From: Cyclina sinensis
Taxonomy: Eukaryota > Mollusca > Bivalvia > Venerida > Veneridae
DNA length: 64,000 nt
Assembly (NCBI GenBank): GCA_012932295.1
Contig: JAAONU010000013.1
Span: forward strand, 39,322,627-39,386,626
Direction: 5' to 3'
A model generated the notes under the pieces. It saw only the letters and a list, made by a program, of their open reading frames with translations. It was not told the DNA's origin and made no database searches. The first letter of the stretch is position 1, and each line of letters opens with the position of its first letter. This document shows, piece by piece, positions 49,074 to 62,449 of the stretch. Made by a program: the position numbers and the translations under genes.

Positions 49074-52000
49074 CTCAGTGGGGTTTTTTTTCATTCGAAG
49101 CTAGAGTTAATATCGTTTGAAGCATTACACTGAATACTATTTTACACGAGGCAAAATGTTAAGCATTTTAAGTTCGGTGTCATTTTGTTTATGACATTAA
49201 CGTTGATTAAATAAAAACTCAAGAAAAAATTCTGATTAAACTTGCTGAACTGCCATTTTTCAGCCATATCATAGAAATTAGTTTCGTTAAACGGAGGTCA
49301 TTACTTCTTCGGCATCAAGGAAGTGTTCTTTTTTATTCTTTTTTTTCTCGATGAATTTATGTGTAACACCGTTATGGCGCTAAACAGCACCTTTACAAGG
49401 TGTGTGTTTTCAACTTTTCAGACATAAACAAATGTCTATTAGTCATTACTGACCTTAATCACATTAATTATCACCGTATTAGATATATAATGCTTGAACA
49501 GTAGTCAATTCTATTAATTCACGAATGTTACAGACATTTTCAATTATATTCTCGAGTTCACGAGCCAATTTGTGTTCTTTCATTTTCACTTTTTGATTTT
49601 CTTTTACCTTTAGTGGCATTAGACAATTTCTTTCATTCGTATCATATTACATGTTATTACACATGACAATTGAATGGAAACTTGGTATCAAAGATTGTTT
49701 GTTAATAATTATTCCAAAACTAGATTGTATACTTCTTTAATATACTGCCTTAACTATAGTTAAAATGTAAACATATATATAACTTATTTGAATCCCTGTT
49801 GGTATATCCTAGAGATTTTAATAGATATTCTTCTCTCATTTAGGAATGAGAAAATTTGTGTTTGTAAACATTCAGAGATTTTGCATACAAGTCCGTCAAA
49901 TTGAAGTTTTTGTTATATAAGTTTTTGTGAAAGGCCATGCAACCACTTGGTAAATAAACTAGGTTTGATCAACTGTTGTCCCTATTCTTTGATATATTAC
50001 GTCCAGTATTCTACATGGTACTCTGGCCATCGTTATCAACTTGCGAATGCACAGCACGTCTTAAGCTAATGATTCTTGGTATGACCTAATTGCCAGAAAA
50101 GTTATCATTTAGGAAAGCATTTTCTTTGTAACAAGAACTTTACCCTAAATATGACTATATCAAAATACTTATTCATTAGATCATTTGATGTGCTAATGAT
50201 TTAGACAGGAATTGTTTCATGTAAATTTTATTTTAATTAAGCACTACGCCAACAGCTTTTTGTCTCAGTATTTTTCTGTTATCTGTATAGTGTATTAGTA
50301 ATCAAAAATGGGCAAAATACACGATATTCAAGATAAATGCTTGAAACACAGTAAATGTTCAGAAATTCATGTAAAAATATTAGCATAGTCTTCTTCCACT
50401 TGTTTTTTGTTTAAGTTTTGTAAAGTCACGAATTAATAAGTAGATTTATAACATATATGCCCCGATGAAAATATAATATTGACTTACAACACGACATAAA
50501 TAGTAACACTTCCGTCACATTTAGTGATCTTAAGGGCAAAGTATAACAGAATGTTCATACTCAATCCAAATTGACAATGAGTCAACTAAGTGTGTTGATA
50601 GCATTTATTCAGACAAATAGTAAATTTAGAATTTGCAGCCATAATGATCCTGCCTAGAAGTTGGTAATAGTCATGTCCGTGGTCGTACATCGTACTAGAA
50701 GCCTCGTGGAACATTGTAACATTGAGTCGAACTATAAAAAAATTGCCAAAAACGTTTAAGGAGTAGGCTGGAATTATTGCCATTCGGTGTGTATTTTTAT
50801 AAATAATTTCTCGAAACTCTCCAATTTCGTGATTTTTTTCTTTCCAGTTCTTTTTTCTTTTAATTTTCTAAGTGTCTAGGAATAAATAATCTTGTTCTTG
50901 TATATGATAATAAACCAAATCTAGTTGTGCTAAAAGAAATAATATTAAAAAACTGAAATTCTCTATTGGATTCAAACCGGCGTTATCAAGTTTTGAGTTT
51001 ATATTAATTGGTGGTGATAGTTTTAATCGCACCAAGGTGCCATCTGTGTCAGTGTATCTAAAGCTTTCCCTGAAACAGGATTGAGAAAATAAATAACGCA
51101 AATTTGAATTGACTCTGGGCGGTATTTTAGCTGCAAATATAAAAGTCAGAACAGATTTTCAAAGTAGTTAAAGAGCAGAATAGAAGAAAAATGATCTATT
51201 TCAATTTGTAAATTTTACATAAAAGGAGATCACTAACCAGTGAGATTAAGAATTTTAAAAAACCCACACAGAATTACTTCATTTTATATAAATAGAAAAG
51301 CAGTTTTTGAATAGCAGAATTAAATAAAAACGAACTGGTTTAATTATTTTCATTAGTGCATAAATCCTTTTAGATAGGCTTATAGATGTCATCTGTAAGC
51401 GTTTCTCTTTTTTTCTGTTCCTACGATGTCACTTATACTTACTACATCGTTTAGAAAAATTTTCATAGCGTTAAACATTTTTAGCCGTTAGTGGCAACAT
51501 AACAACAATTTTCGACTCCCAACGGAGAAAGTAGCTGAATCTATTACTCCCTTTCCGTTCTCACATGTACTAAACAGTGTGATAGCTTGATTGATGTCCT
51601 TATTTGTTCTATGGCATGAATCTCTTGTAATGTACTCGTGTAAACCTATATTCTAGACATAAGCATCGAGCTAGTGTAAAGTTTCTGTGAATGTGATATG
51701 TATACAGATCGTTGCTAAAAACCAAGAAAGCTCGCTAAAAGACACAAAGAATTATTAACTTTGAACGATTGCTTTTGCAATTTAAGATGCATGTAATGAA
51801 CGGTAGCAGTTCTGCTTATTTTGTTTCAGTCACGTCATTTCCTAAGAGAAAATAAGACACTCTCGAGAAACTTAAATGCAGTTAAATTGGGCACATTTTG
51901 TAAAGAATATAATCATTTCAAGATTTGATGACATTTGTTGTTTCTTATTAATGGAGTTTACTTTATCATTAACTGATGAAAAATCCGCTGAACTACTTGT

Positions 52001-54233
52001 ATTTCATCAAATTCTTTTCTGATTTTACATCTATGCTGTTTTGTGGCGATAATAGCCCTTTCTATGTCAATCTAAAAATGCCTCTCGAATGTTTTACACT
52101 AAGTTGTATCAAATTTTTGTGTCTCAAAGTGATAACAGAGAGGAATCAGAATTTTAATCATTATTTTGACAAACACAGTCCTTGTATCGGATGGACGAAT
52201 CATATGCATTTAAGGAACGTTCAATCGTATTTTTCAGATCTTGTGGCTTAAATATGCTTTAGCAACTACAAGATTTAGTATGAGAACTAAAGCCGGATAC
52301 ACGTTCCCGCGATTTTTTTTCTAGGTGCATGAGGAGCGTTATACCGGTCCTGGTACTGACATTCAGAAGTTTGAGAGGATAGTGCCTCATACCTCTAAAA
52401 CTTTTAAAGTTGTTTGTGCTGACTGACAAATATCCAAAACAAAAATCATTTATAATAGGACATGTCATGCGTTGCATGAACAAATAGTACGTCATCGATT
52501 TCCTACGAAAAAGATTGGAGAGAAGAGAGAGAGAGACACTTGAAATCATTCGACTAACTAATGTGTTACATCATATGATAGATATAAATTACCAGTGGCT
52601 CACATTCAGAAATATTTGAAAGACTGAAGAAATCAGAGTTTAAAGGCATTTGTTTGTACAAAATATTTGGTTATGCATCCTCATTTGTCGTTTTTATGGA
52701 AAGGTCTGAGAGATATAAATGCACTTTAACAAATTAAGCATAAGCATGGACATAAGTTATGGGCATAATTTTTATATCACAACAAAGAACAGACAATCCG
52801 CAAAGACAGACTTACTTGCTTTCACAAACTATTACACATTTAGAAACGTTGAAACGTTTTTCCTTGCCAAACGTTTCAAATCGTAAAAAATAAGGAAACT
52901 TCCGCAACACTAGTTAAATCAGCATAATAGTGTTCAAATATTTACATAGATTTATTGTATAAGCATTCAAAAGAAAAAACAGTGTTGTTAGGCATGAATC
53001 AAGTGCGACATTATGGCGCTACATGTACCTGGCACCTATAGTCAGCTACCATTTTCAGAATGGACTTGCCTGTTCAATCACTATACCTAAATCAAGTTGA
53101 TCACGTCTATGATATGCTTCCAACTGCTATTTCCGCTAGCCATGTCCTAACTACCGCTGTTCCTGAACTCGGACATGCGCGACTAGAGGAATGAAACCAA
53201 CTCACCAAGACTGTATCCGTATGGTCGATCACAAGACGCAAGCAGCGGCGCTGCCAGGCTGTGTTACTGTCTTTGGAAATTATATACCCATACTTTCACT
53301 ATAAAACTGTTTTTATAGTATCAAGACATTGTACAATTTCAGAATCTGTAATTTTGCCCACTGCCGGTGTGACGAGTCAGTTCGTCTCTTCCCATATCCT
53401 CGAGTATTTTCAATTCATTTGACTTTTTAAGGCTACATAAATGCATAATCATTCATTTAGTTTGATTATTTAGACTTTCAGACATATTAAAGTAAAAATG
53501 CATCATTTATAATAAGTGATCCTAATCAAATTTAAGTATAAATAATTTTGAAAACGCTTAAAGTCTTTTACGTTTCCTTTCATTGTTTAAGGTCCAAATT
53601 TTACAGATTTAATCATCCTGTGTACATTATATTATTATAGCTATTAATATTTATAGCAAAGATTTATGATATAATTTGGATTTACTTCTGCAAACAAATA
53701 TAGCCATACAATTGATTAAAGTCGGTTTATTGTAAAATTCAGCCAGCCTTGCGTTCTGCAGATGATTTAATGCATGATAACTATTATTTTTTGCGACTTC
53801 TAAAACGTAATATGACTATGTTCCTGGTAAAATGTGATGTTTCAATTAATGCAATAAAATGGAATGCCTAAGTTTCAGATTGCAAAAACTTGAAACACAA
53901 ACATACTTTAGGTATTTTCTTAAAAACACTGGACTAATAGTTCTTTTAAAATGTAAAAATATATGCTGATTCACACGAGACCATAAATCATAGACCTAGA
54001 CATTGTAAAATCTTTTTGTCATGTTAGCAAAAATTCATGTAAAATTAATCATTTTCTGAACCTCTTAAAGCTGTTAAAAGCAAACAGAGTAACTTTACCT
54101 ACATAACTTAAAACATGTTCTGGTGTAAAAAAAGAACCCAATGGTTTCTCTTTTGCTTTTGCAATAGGTTAACTCATTCAACTCTACCTACTAGGCGAGT
54201 TAGAGATATTGTCATGATCGTCCTTAAAGGTTT

Positions 54234-55480
54234 TTTATACCCCCGGCATCAAGCGATTGAACAATCCGTCCGTACGTCTGTCCGGTTAACCTGTTTCTGC
54301 AAGTTGGACATTTCTCAGTCTCTACAAATAGCAGTGGCATGAAAATTAACAGTGCACAGGTCATGACACTGACAAGTTACATAACTGTGGCTACCTTATT
54401 TCATTGGTAATCTCCCCATTTTGTACTTAGAAAAATGGTTAACCTGTTTCGGCAAGTTGGATATTTCTCAATTTCTACAAATCGCAGTGGCCTGCAAATG
54501 TACACATTTACTTAACAGTGCACAGGTCATGACCCTGACAAGTTACATAACTGTAGCTACCTTATTTCTTGAGCAATCTCCCTATGTTGTACTTAGAGAA
54601 ATGGATACCTGTTTCGGCAAGTTAGATATTTATCAATGTCTACAAATAATAGTGGCATGAAAGTTTACACACTTAAATTAACAGTGCACAGGTCATGACC
54701 CTGACAAATTACATAACTGTGGCTACCTTATTCTGGTGTAATCTTCCCCTTTTGTACTTAGAGAAATGGATACCTGTTTCGGCAAGTTAAATATTTCTCA
54801 ATTTCTACAAATAGTAGTGGCATGAAAGTTTACACACTTATTTAACAGTGCACAGGTCGTGACCCTGACAAGTTACATAACTGTGGCTACCTTTTTTTTT
54901 TTAGTAATATCCCCATTTTGTACTTAGTGGAATGGTTAACCTGTTTCGGCAAGTTGGATATTTCTCAATTTCTAAAAATAGTAGTGGCATGAAAGTTTTC
55001 ACACTTTCTTAACAGTGCACAGGTCATGACCCTGACAAGTTACATAACTGTAGCTACCGTATTTCTTGAGCAATCTCCCTATGATGTACTTAGAGAAATG
55101 GTTAACCTGTTTCGGCAAGTTGGATATTTCTCAATTTCTACAAATAAAAGTGGCATGAAAATTTACACACTTACTTAACAGTGCTCAAGTCATGACCCTG
55201 ACAAATTATATAACTTATTTCTTGAGCAATCTACCTATGTTGTACTTCGAGAAACGGTTAACCTGTTTCGGAAAATTGGATATTTCTTAATTTCTACAAA
55301 TATCAGTTGCATGACGGCTAACACACTTACTTAACAGTGCACAGGTCATGACCCTGACAAGTTACATAACTGTGGCTACCTTTTTTCTTGGAAACTCTCC
55401 CCTTTTGTATTTATTAGCAGTGGCCTGATACTTAACAGTACAAAAGGTCATGATGCTGTCAAGATAAAACAATCATGTAT
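54234..55480 (+). mobile_element. Tandem-core element, about 165-bp units, 3' end lost
   Basis: The 5' edge TTTTTTATACCCCCGGCATC is followed by CCGTCCGTACGTCTGTCCGG. CTGTTTCGGCAAGTTGGATA-type markers recur at 54291, 54444, 54609, 54774, 54941, 55107 and 55263, mostly 153-167 bp apart. Units share AACAGTGCACAGGTCATGAC, CTGACAAGTTACATAACTGT and TGTACTTAGAGAAATGG blocks. After about 55400 the match fades, and no hairpin/CTTGTT terminus is found. The 75-79 codon frames inside are repeat-derived. Confidence 0.85.
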
Positions 55481-56723
55481 TTGGATTTTTGTTGACTTGT
55501 GGCCTTGAAAAGTTAGATAATTGTTTTAACTTTTTTTTCTTGAATAATCTGCTCTTCATAATCTTAGATTATAAGTTACTTTTCTTGATTGTTATGTTAA
55601 ATTCTTTTTATGTACAGGGTCTGGCACCTGAAATTTATTTCCATACTAACTTGTGATTTCAGTTGCTGTTTTATCGCTGTGCTGTCTTTTTAAATTTTTA
55701 TCACGACAAACTATGCTACCGGGGACTTAAGTGTTTTCTGAACAGTGCGTCTTGCTTTTTCTAAAATGACGGATGATAGAATATTCAGTTTCAGACGTCT
55801 GTGTAGTTTGTCATGTGTCAGAAGTTTATGAATGAAAAGCCTGAGTCTTCAAGATAAGAGAATACATAATTTGACACGGACTTTACTAATTTAGTTTATT
55901 AATTCGCAGCCATTAATGAAATCACAGTTAAACAGCGAACACCATTATGGGCATTAAATTACTCATATATTTTAAATATGCAGTTCCTTGAAGGCTTTTC
56001 CCAAAATTTAAGAAAGTGTACCACTACAGTTGTGAAACTAATCTTTGATAAAGTTTTTCTTGCGTCAATGCTTTCAATACCATGCTCTTAAAGTTTAAAT
56101 AATATATCCAAATGAGCATTTTTCCCTTCTTTTCACATTACATAATAGTATTTACGAATAAATTACAAACTGGGAATTTTCTTTATTCAGATATTACCAT
56201 TCTGTTAAGAAAATATTAAACATTGTGTTCATATTCTTCATCTTACTCTGTGACCTCCTAAATATTGCAAAATCGAGCTAAATTGTTTATGACTGCGTCT
56301 GAGCATAAAACATCCCTGCAACAGAGGTGTTCTCTGAGCTGTATAATCTAGTTATATTATTGTTTTTAGAGTTTTTTCTCGATGCCGCTGGCAGTAAAAT
56401 TGTTTGTTATTTTAATACGCTTACACAACCCGATGTTGTTGTGCAAATTGAATTTTTTTTAATTTAAAATGAATTGCGTTGCTGTTATTTTAAAAGTATT
56501 GTCTGAGTATTATAGAAGATCAAAGCTTTTCTTTCAGTAAAGAGATGACAGTCTCCATAATACTTTTAAGTTGCACATAATAATTCATCTTAAATTTAAA
56601 TAATTTCTGTTTGAAAATAAAAGATAATTGCCAAACCAATGTACAACGTTAAAACATTACACTTTCTTTTAATTTTCAGTGGAAGAATATAACAATATTC
56701 ATTTACTGGCCAGTGTTCTTTTT

Positions 56724-56829
56724 ACATTGCTCAGCTTGCACAGGAGTATAAACCGCTGTTTTCGAATGGGTGTTTTACATTGCTCAGCTTGCACAGGAGT
56801 ATAAACCGCTGTTTTCGAATGGGTGTTTG
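56724..56829 (+). repeat. Recent 53-bp tandem duplication
   Basis: ACATTGCTCAGCTTGCACAG...AATGGGTGTTT occurs at 56724 and again at 56777 with no visible difference over 53 bases. Confidence 0.95.
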
Positions 56830-56940
56830 TAAATGTCTTTCTCTGTTTCTGAATAAAAGTTGATATTTCCAGTCACAAGACCAATACGCTTTACTTCCTT
56901 TACCAAAAGAGAAATGGCAGAGAGGTGTGTCATATTTGTC

Positions 56941-57556
56941 GAGCTCGCTTGCGGATAGCTCGACATAGTCGTCACATTTGGCACCGCAGTTCGGTGTATG
57001 TACGTGCGTGCGTTAGTGCGTTCGTCCGTCCAGATTGCCTTGTCCGGGCCATAAATTCTGTCTGCATGGAAGGATTCTGAAATACCTTGGCACATTTGTT
57101 CACATTGATGAGACACAAGTTCCCAGCTCAAAGGTCAAGGTCACATTGAATGAGACGGTGTGTCGCATGCAAGACCCAGATTCCTAGCTCAGAGGTCAAG
57201 GTCACAGTGACAGCTCAAAGGCCCAAAATGTTGATGATAGACCCTTTCTGGGCCATTTCTTCTCCATGCAAGGAAGAATTACAAATTACTGTGATACATT
57301 TGTTATGATCCCTGAAAAAGATATCTTATAGGCCTGCTTGTCCTTCCATCATTATGTCATTCTGTCATTCTGTCTAGTGTGGGGAAGATCTCCATAACTA
57401 GAAAAGATATGTCTTCTTATGTCCTTTATTTAGTGCCCATTTTTCCTCGGACAGTCCACTATTTGTAATATCTTCCCATACTTTCCATTTCAGTATCCCA
57501 TCCCTATAGACGGCTTTTCATTGGTGGGCTCGACATGTTGTCAATGGGCATTCTAG
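56941..57556 (+). mobile_element. Short element with CCGTCC tract and TCAAGGTCA blocks
   Basis: It starts GAGCTCGCTTGCGGATAGCT-CGACATAG and has GTGCGTTCGTCCGTCCAGAT. Two related blocks contain AGCTCAAAGGTCAAGGTCAC (57126) and AGCTCAGAGGTCAAGGTCAC (57186). The right end repeats GGGCTCGACATGTTGTCAAT (stem GACA/TGTC, 57532-57542) and closes with CTAG at 57553-57556 before T. This fits a Helitron-like terminus, though the stem is weak. A minus-strand frame of 115 codons (56784-57131) crosses the left boundary and the CCGT tract and is not a gene. Confidence 0.6.
57135..57204 (+). promoter_or_regulatory. Two TCAAGGTCA motifs
   Basis: TCAAGGTCA lies at 57135-57143 and 57196-57204. The second continues as AGGTCACAGTGACAG, one or two changes away from the IR3 palindrome found at 11.9-14.2 kb. 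Confidence 0.35.
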
Positions 57557-60535
57557 TCATGTACAACATATGATTATTGCAACTCTTTAACTAAAATATA
57601 AACCTGCTTTTTCAGTTCATGCCAACAGAATTAAAATTTGCTTTATATTAAAATATTGTCAAGCTGAGATCTTTTTTAAATATTGTCAGCAAAATGATGA
57701 AATTAAGAAATAATCTAAGCTGGTTCATTTCTTAATTAAGCTTCGTTATTCTACACAATCTACCTACCTAACTTCTGAAAAGGATCTCTTTGTCTTTAAA
57801 GAACGTTTGTTTGTCCAAATTTGATGTTTCTTTGCAGTATAATATTATAACCTTGAAGATATTTTGCCTTAAAAATGTTGACAAAGGATAAGATTCTTCC
57901 AATCGTAACAACTCGGCCTTTTCCGACAACTTCGTATGAAGACCTCGTATGTAAGTGTATGAATACACCAAATGGTAATTCGCCCCGGCTTTAATAAAAA
58001 TATAAACAAACATGGCAGAACTCAAGTAGTGTTTGTCTTATGCATTAGAAAAAAATGAAAATAAAAGTTAATTTTAAAGTATAAACAGGTAGAAGGATTA
58101 AGAAATGTTTAGTAGACACCACCTGTATTATAAAATAGTCCAATATGGCATCTACCATCATTTTTTCCGAGGTGACTTATTGGAATCGCCCGAGTTGTTC
58201 CGAATGAAGATTCTTCCTCATTAACAATCACTCGTCTGTATTTTATACAGTATTCATCCCTTGTTTTGTATCAAGCTGTAATTTGAAGCGGTCATTGGCA
58301 ATCAAGTAAGCAGAAGTATCAAGCCAATATACCGGTTAGCGAAACTAATCAGTTTGTAAATTCTGCGCACGTTGTCAAGAGTCTTCTTCTTAGAAAAGTT
58401 TGACCTTTATAGTCTGTATGATTGGACTGACATTTGAAATCGGACTGCTATATTGATCTTAAATAAAAGAGAAAATTTTGTGTCATAGACCTCTTTATTA
58501 GCGTTTTATGAATGTTCAAACATTTTCTTTTTTCTTTCGTAATAGAATTTAGAACATTACATTAAGTCCCGAATGTACACCAACAGCCTGACTCTCGGTT
58601 GGTGAATCTTCCACAGTGATTTGCCACGCTTGAATTCAGTTTTTTAACTATAATTATAGAGTCGGCATTGTATCATATATTAAAAGTTATTCATTTAATC
58701 CTTGAAATATCGATCAAATGTCTAATTTCTATATTTACCATTTAGCTAAATCGCGATTATGAAAAAATATATATATTTGCACTAATTTTGTAGTCTTTTT
58801 GCCACAAATATCTTCAGTTAATTCTCAAGATCAAGTGGCTGAACGACAGCTATTGCAATTCTTTTTTCAAAAGGGTATTTCGAGAAAGAGTTAATGATAC
58901 AAAATCTTTGGTATAATTAAATCTTAAATTAAATCAATCTCAACTGCTCTTGTATGAACTGTTATATATAGATTTACTAACAAAATTTTTTTTCATTAGT
59001 TCATAGAAGACCTATATATCAGTCTTTGGCCCTCATTTAAGCAAATAGCTTATGGTCTTGATGACTTTTTGATAGGGCAATTAGAAAATGTCAGAATTAG
59101 TTAGCTTTCAGTGTGCTCTATATACGTCAATAGATTATGCAAAAAAATTGCTATTAATTTGACCATTGAAGATAGGATAGCTATTGAAGCATATGATTGC
59201 ACAAGGCCGACATTTCTTATGCAGAAGACATTGAGCAATCGAAGTTTAGAAAAAAAATTGTTGGATCCATTGTCTATGAATGTACATTAAATTATCTCTT
59301 GACCTGGCCTTATGCCGCCTATCTGTTTAAAAGTCTTTATCAAAACAGATAAATTGTCTTACATTACTTGCAGTTTTATAAATAATCAAACCACAACAAA
59401 AACTAAATTATTTTTAATGCAATATATCACATAATAACTACTAACTGTTCGAGCAACTTTAGAGCAGGGGTACTCTATTTCTGCGTAACAAGACCCAGCT
59501 TGGATCACTTCTCCTGAAAGAAAACTATATGTAAATTATTTCACGTCCCGTATCCAGTCACAATATAAGTATGTAGAAACGTTGATTGACTTTTGCCCTT
59601 TATAACGTTGGATGACAATCGATCCAAAATCAGATTTATACTTGAAATGTGCAGAACACGTGTGCAATGCTCACACATTTGGGAAGCAGATTTGGAGCAA
59701 TGTCTAATAGATTAGGCTTCTGTACAAAGAAATGTGTAAATTGTCGAGCCTTAAATCACTACTAAATTTGAACTGGCTTTGTAAGAAGTAAAACCTGTAT
59801 TCATTGTAACGTAACTTGATACAAACTGTTGCAAATACGTAGTTGTAGGTTGTGAAACAGCTCACAAATTTACCACTTTAGCTTATTAAAGAATGCAATT
59901 CATTTGTTTTCCAACTAACTGGAATAACGTAATTTAAAATCAGGTTACTAGAATGTATCGCTGCTGATAGAGCATAAAATAAGGATTAGAAATAGGGATT
60001 GATAACGACCTTTTACGTTTACTGGGATAAATATTCTCTCTTTATACAAGAATCAGTTATTGACTTGCTTATCTTCTACGTGTGTTTCTTCGATAGGTGA
60101 TGTTTATTTATCCTCCGTCAGCTTGCCTTTCTGTCCATACGTCAGTCTGTCCGCAAAATCTGGGTTATAAGCAAGGTTAATGAAAATCTATACTTACATA
60201 TAAATCTAATTATGTACGCTAGTTTATTTTTTACCATGCATCAATCTGTTGGACAAACTAGGTTCAGAAAACTTGGTATGTTGATAAAGAGCAATAAAAA
60301 CATAATGCAGTTAAGTTGAAATTAAAACTTTATCCGTGTATGTAATAATGTGTGCTAATAAGTTATTATATTCGATGTTTACTGATGAGTACTTTTCATG
60401 CTAATTTACCTTATTACCAGTCAGTCCAGCAGATTTTATAGCCATTGTAGTATGCTTCAACAAAGTGTCGTGTTTCAGAAAGTTAAACAAAATGGTTAAC
60501 TGCTGAATTAAAATAGTGGTCGGATCTTAAAGTGG
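57557..60535. other. AT-rich stretch; possible element edge near 60110
   Basis: Open frames are short, the longest 85 codons on the minus strand at 57768-58025 without motif. TTTATCCTCCGTCAGCTTGC plus CTGTCCATACGTCAGTCTGT near 60105-60150 resembles the microsatellite-bearing edge of an element, but no core follows. Confidence 0.4.
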
Positions 60536-60955
60536 TGCTTCTGAAATATGAGTTATTGGCTACACAGTTTTATGACTAACCTTCAAGCGCTTCAAGAAAT
60601 AGAGAGAGGGCAAAAAATGTCCGAAACAGCAGAAATTGTGCAATTTCAGCGCGCACGGATGTTATTCTGCACTTTGCCTTAATGAGATAAATGTCTAATC
60701 GAACATTTATGAATTTCTTGCAAGGGAGTTATGAAGCGGACATGGATTTTATGGCTCAAGTTTTTGACCTTTAACTTACTTCTGAAATATAAGTTCTTCA
60801 CGTCGCTTCAGTATCTTAAATATTTGACCTAAGTTTCATGAATTTCTTTCAAGTGGCTCAAGAGATATAGCGTGGACACGAAGTTGCTGTCGGGACAGAC
60901 AGACGGACGGACGGCCAGAGCCAAAACTTAATAAGTCCTTCCGGGCCTATAAAAA
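60536..60955 (-). mobile_element. Tandem-core element remnant with ACGG tract
   Basis: The right edge has GACAGACAGACGGACGGACGG (60895-60915), then CCTTCCGGGCCTATAAAAAG, the TTTTTATAGGCCC-type 5' end read on the minus strand. Two core-like blocks share CTTCAAG..CTTCAAGAAATAGA / TTTCTTTCAAGTGGCTCAAG-AGATAT and TTCTGAAATAT motifs, roughly 240 bp apart. The left (3') terminus is not visible. Confidence 0.6.
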
Positions 60956-62447
60956 GGAATTTATCTGCTGATATTTGAAACTTGACAATTAATTAATTGA
61001 ACTTAGGCAACACCTCGTGCTAACTTGAGAGTAAGTAAAAAAAAGTAGGCTACAGAAAAGCATAACTGAAAAATACTACTAATCCCTATTTAACTTGTTG
61101 CTAGGTTAACAAATATCCGCTGTTGTAAAGACGCTGTTGAAATAAAACAATACTTTTAATAAGCAAGAGATAATACGAAACAAAATACAGGTTTTGTAAC
61201 AGAGGTTTTCGAAAACATTTATCATTTTGTACAAAAGCCTTTGTGTGTTCTAAGAATTACGCTGATGAAATACACAGTAAACATATGTCTTGTAAATAAC
61301 ATAAATGATATAAAAGTAGCCAAACTCTCCTATAATGTTCAGTGTGTTTATAATTTAAACATAACTATTTTTCTTAAGCGCGCTGCATTAGATGCCGGGT
61401 ACTTACTGAAAATATCCCAGCCATACTGAGTTTGTTCTTAGATCGGCAAGTACGAGGGTTGTCTAAAAAACACGTACAAATTTTAAGATACATTCTTTGT
61501 TTCACATCTTCACATCTTACTGTAAAATATAAACCCTGTTAAATGTTCATATATTTCTTACACAAAGCTTTTTTTCTTTTTTCAATGGCATCCTTTATCC
61601 TCGTGACGACAACAACGGCAATTCGTTTTCTTCAGCAAAGCATTTGTGCCACTTCAAAACAGTTACTTATGAAACTAATGCTGTTCTTTCACATAACTGC
61701 ATCAAAGTTTGATTAGTGTTTGTCCTAGGTCAACACAGAAGTTGATGATTCCTCACACTTCCGTCCGCTTTAATGACGTCATGATGTAACGATCTTAGAG
61801 TAAAATGTTTATTTCAGCTGAAGTTACATTTTGAATAAATGCGGCTTAATCAGTATAACGTCATTTTCTGAGCTTTTACCTATATATACTTGAAATCGCT
61901 CACCTGCCTCGGGACAGTAATTATGTATTTCTAAAGTAGGGCGATAAATATATTCTGAGTGTATCAAATTGACAAGTAGTGGAGTTTAATTTCTTCACAA
62001 GCAAAGGAGTTTAAGCACTAAGTAGTAGATGGCCTTTCCGAGAAAAGACTAGACGTTATTTTACCTCGTATACGCTGCCAGGGGGTATTCGTGCATTCGC
62101 ACATAAAACTGTTCTTAAATATTTTTTGTTTCCATTACATATAAATATCATTCAAACTGGAAAAAATACAGCTTAACCTGTTGATAAAACTTGTATCTTT
62201 TTCAAATGATTTTTGACATGCCTTTAGATTGATAGTGAATCACTTACGTCTGTTTAAAAAAGTAATGACATTGTTCAGAAACATATCGACCATATATAAT
62301 GTCTTGAGAAGTAGTCTGTTGTCGGGGAACAAATTTAATTTCTTTCCTACGTTACCATCAAAATTGGATAGTAAACCATGCTGTTAGGCAGAATAAATAA
62401 TTCCAAAAGAGAGAGCAATGACCTGGCTTAATTTGTGTCAAACAAAG
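60956..62447. other. AT-rich spacer
   Basis: No open frame above 62 codons and no recognised repeat. CCTCGTATACGCTGCCAGGG near 62065 is a brief GC-richer patch. Confidence 0.45.
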
Positions 62448-62449
62448 TA

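Larger units (their letters stand above)
44035..54233. other. About 10 kb almost free of recognised features
   Basis: This is the longest stretch without tandem-core elements. It is AT-rich, with open frames up to 96 codons and no recognisable domains (for example 46356-46625, 46698-46973, 52259-52549). A locally GC-richer patch lies at about 53000-53280. Small palindromes at 44478, 47408 and 49052 are listed separately. Exons of a gene with long introns could be hidden here, but none can be supported by eye. Confidence 0.4.

Noticed and set aside
52259..52549. 96-codon minus-strand frame as a gene
   Set aside because: No motif, no splice or promoter context, and composition like chance frames nearby.
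56784..57131. 115-codon minus-strand frame
   Set aside because: It spans the 53-bp duplication, an element boundary and the CCGT tract, and has no domain signature.
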